This document shows, piece by piece, positions 63,236 to 64,000 of a stretch of 64,000 bases of DNA. Below the pieces are notes generated by a model that did no database searches, was not told where the DNA came from, and saw only the letters and a program-made list of their open reading frames with translations. Within the stretch, counting starts at the first letter, position 1. The number at the start of each line of letters is the position of its first letter. The position numbers and the translations under genes are program-made. Source of the DNA: an uncultured Caldilineaceae bacterium (GTDB lineage Bacteria; Chloroflexota; Anaerolineae; Caldilineales; Caldilineaceae); contig OX638330.1 in NCBI GenBank assembly GCA_951812725.1, positions 1,426,001 to 1,490,000 on the forward strand. Direction: 5' to 3'.

Positions 63236-64000
63236 CTAGAAAGAGCGGTTTCCGGCAACTTTGACGCGCACTCGATAGAGAGATGTGCTGGCGGTGAGGA
63301 AGAGGCTCTTCAAATCGTCGTCGCCCCAACAGAAGTTTGCGCAGCCCTGGGGCGTGTAGATTACGCCCAGGCAGGTGGCGTCAGGCGCGAAGACGTGGAT
63401 GCCGCCCGGTCCTGTTACGAAGAGGTTGCCTGCGCTGTCGACCTTCATGCCGTCGGGGGCGCCGTCGGGGGCGCCGTCGCGCTCGTCGGTGACTTCGGCC
63501 CAGACGCGGCCGTTTTCCAGGGTGCCGCTCGCATTCACGTCGAATACGCGAACGTGCGCCCGCATGGTGTCGTTGACGAACAGCTGCGATTCGTCGAGAG
63601 AGAAGCAGAGCCCGTTGGGCTGGTCGAAATCGTCGACCAGCAAGGTAAGTTCGCGAGTGTCGGGATCGAGCCGGTATACGCCCTGGAAGTCGAGTTGCTG
63701 GGGGCGGGGCCGGCCGTAGTACTCGCCACGGCCAAAGCCCGGATCGGTGAAGTAGATGGAGCCGTCGCGCTTGACGACGATGTCGTTAGGGCTGTTGAGC
63801 TCCTTGTCGCCGAAATGGGTAGCGAGAACGGTGACCGAACCTTCGCTCTCGGTACGGGTAACGCGACTGGTGGCGTGTTCGCAGGTGACGACGCGGCCGT
63901 CGGCGTCGTAGGCGTTGCCGTTGGCCATGTTGCTGGGCTGGCGCCAGGTCTCGATGCTGCCGTCAGGACGCCAGCGCCGCATGAGGTTGCCGGGAATGTC
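63236..64000 (-). CDS. SMP-30/gluconolactonase/LRE family protein, 5' end beyond window
   Basis: At least 248 residues of a six-bladed propeller lactonase: NGNAYDADGRVVTCEHATSRV, ELNSPNDIVVKRDGSIYFTDPGFG (metal-binding Asn/Asp), NGLCFSLDESQLFVNDT, PDGMKVDSAGNLFVTGPGGIHV. The frame stays open past the first Met at 63982 to the window edge (DIPGNL precedes it, as in complete relatives), so the start is missing. It hydrolyses sugar lactones, the product of Gfo/Idh or GMC oxidation. A small in-frame duplication GAPDGAPDG lies in the middle. Confidence 0.88.
   Translation of the reverse strand, partial: DIPGNLMRRWRPDGSIETWRQPSNMANGNAYDADGRVVTCEHATSRVTRTESEGSVTVLATHFGDKELNSPNDIVVKRDGSIYFTDPGFGRGEYYGRPRPQQLDFQGVYRLDPDTRELTLLVDDFDQPNGLCFSLDESQLFVNDTMRAHVRVFDVNASGTLENGRVWAEVTDERDGAPDGAPDGMKVDSAGNLFVTGPGGIHVFAPDATCLGVIYTPQGCANFCWGDDDLKSLFLTASTSLYRVRVKVAGNRSF

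Overview
The window is GC-rich, gene-dense bacterial DNA. It has no rRNA, tRNA, phage or complete insertion sequence that I can see. The substrate-binding lipoproteins end their signal peptides in lipoboxes such as LAAC, LTSAC and IISAC followed by Ala/Glu/Pro/Gly-rich linkers. Together with several phytanoyl-CoA-dioxygenase-like (PhyH) oxygenases, Gfo/Idh/MocA dehydrogenases, a sulfatase and many ABC transporters, this suggests an uncultured Chloroflexota bacterium (Caldilineales/Anaerolineae-like, often marine or sponge-associated). That placement is inference from gene content; there is no marker gene here to prove it.

Layout. 0.1-6.0 kb: small-molecule catabolism (TIM-barrel isomerase, SDR, two Gfo/Idh dehydrogenases, MaoC hydratase, PhyH oxygenase). 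6.9-13.0 kb: a radical SAM protein that is read here as a selenoprotein of the CUAEP-tail family, then pncB, miaB and a Na+/Ca2+-type exchanger. 13.4-18.1 kb: a translationally coupled operon of membrane and surface proteins (zinc ribbon, solute-binding-like protein, solute-binding/VWA protein, Peripla_BP_6-type lipoprotein) without a permease. 18.3-21.2 kb: a HEPN protein and an OLD/RecF-like ATPase. 21.3-27.1 kb: a four-component corrinoid methyltransferase system (UroD-type methyltransferase, corrinoid protein, tetrahydrofolate methyltransferase, reductive activator) led by an Ldh2-type dehydrogenase. 27.1-33.2 kb: a D-2-hydroxyacid dehydrogenase and a tandemly duplicated PhyH/GMC-oxidoreductase block, one GMC copy broken by a nonsense codon. 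33.4-36.6 kb: nucleotidyltransferase, sulfatase, hydroxypyruvate-isomerase-like protein. 36.6-38.3 kb: an ATPase plus TOPRIM pair resembling split OLD/PARIS defence systems. 38.4-40.3 kb: hisG and hisI. 41.1-43.4 kb: DinB-like protein, isomerase, a dead hicA next to an intact hicB. 43.8-51.6 kb: a sugar ABC uptake operon whose MalF-like permease carries an N-terminal seven-bladed propeller. 52.2-59.7 kb: a peptide/oligosaccharide ABC transporter with a PhyH gene beyond its terminator. 60.4-64.0 kb: malic enzyme, a small ABM-domain protein and an SMP-30 lactonase cut by the window end.

The non-coding DNA is notable. Seven copies or fragments of a dispersed element lie between genes. Two of them (about 285 bp each) are full length with 18-bp terminal inverted repeats, so the family looks like a MITE. 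All copies share a GC-rich core whose terminal hairpin varies by compensatory base changes. GTGGTCA-type heptanucleotide arrays accompany two of the copies. Promoters, a strong terminator and two intercistronic hairpins were found by eye and are listed.

How the genes fit together: the two ABC systems import sugars or peptides. The Gfo/Idh, SDR, GMC, isomerase and PhyH enzymes would oxidise or isomerise imported or surface-released sugars and polyols, and the sulfatase would desulfate them. The corrinoid system would take methyl groups from an unknown donor into tetrahydrofolate. Substrates cannot be read from the sequence.
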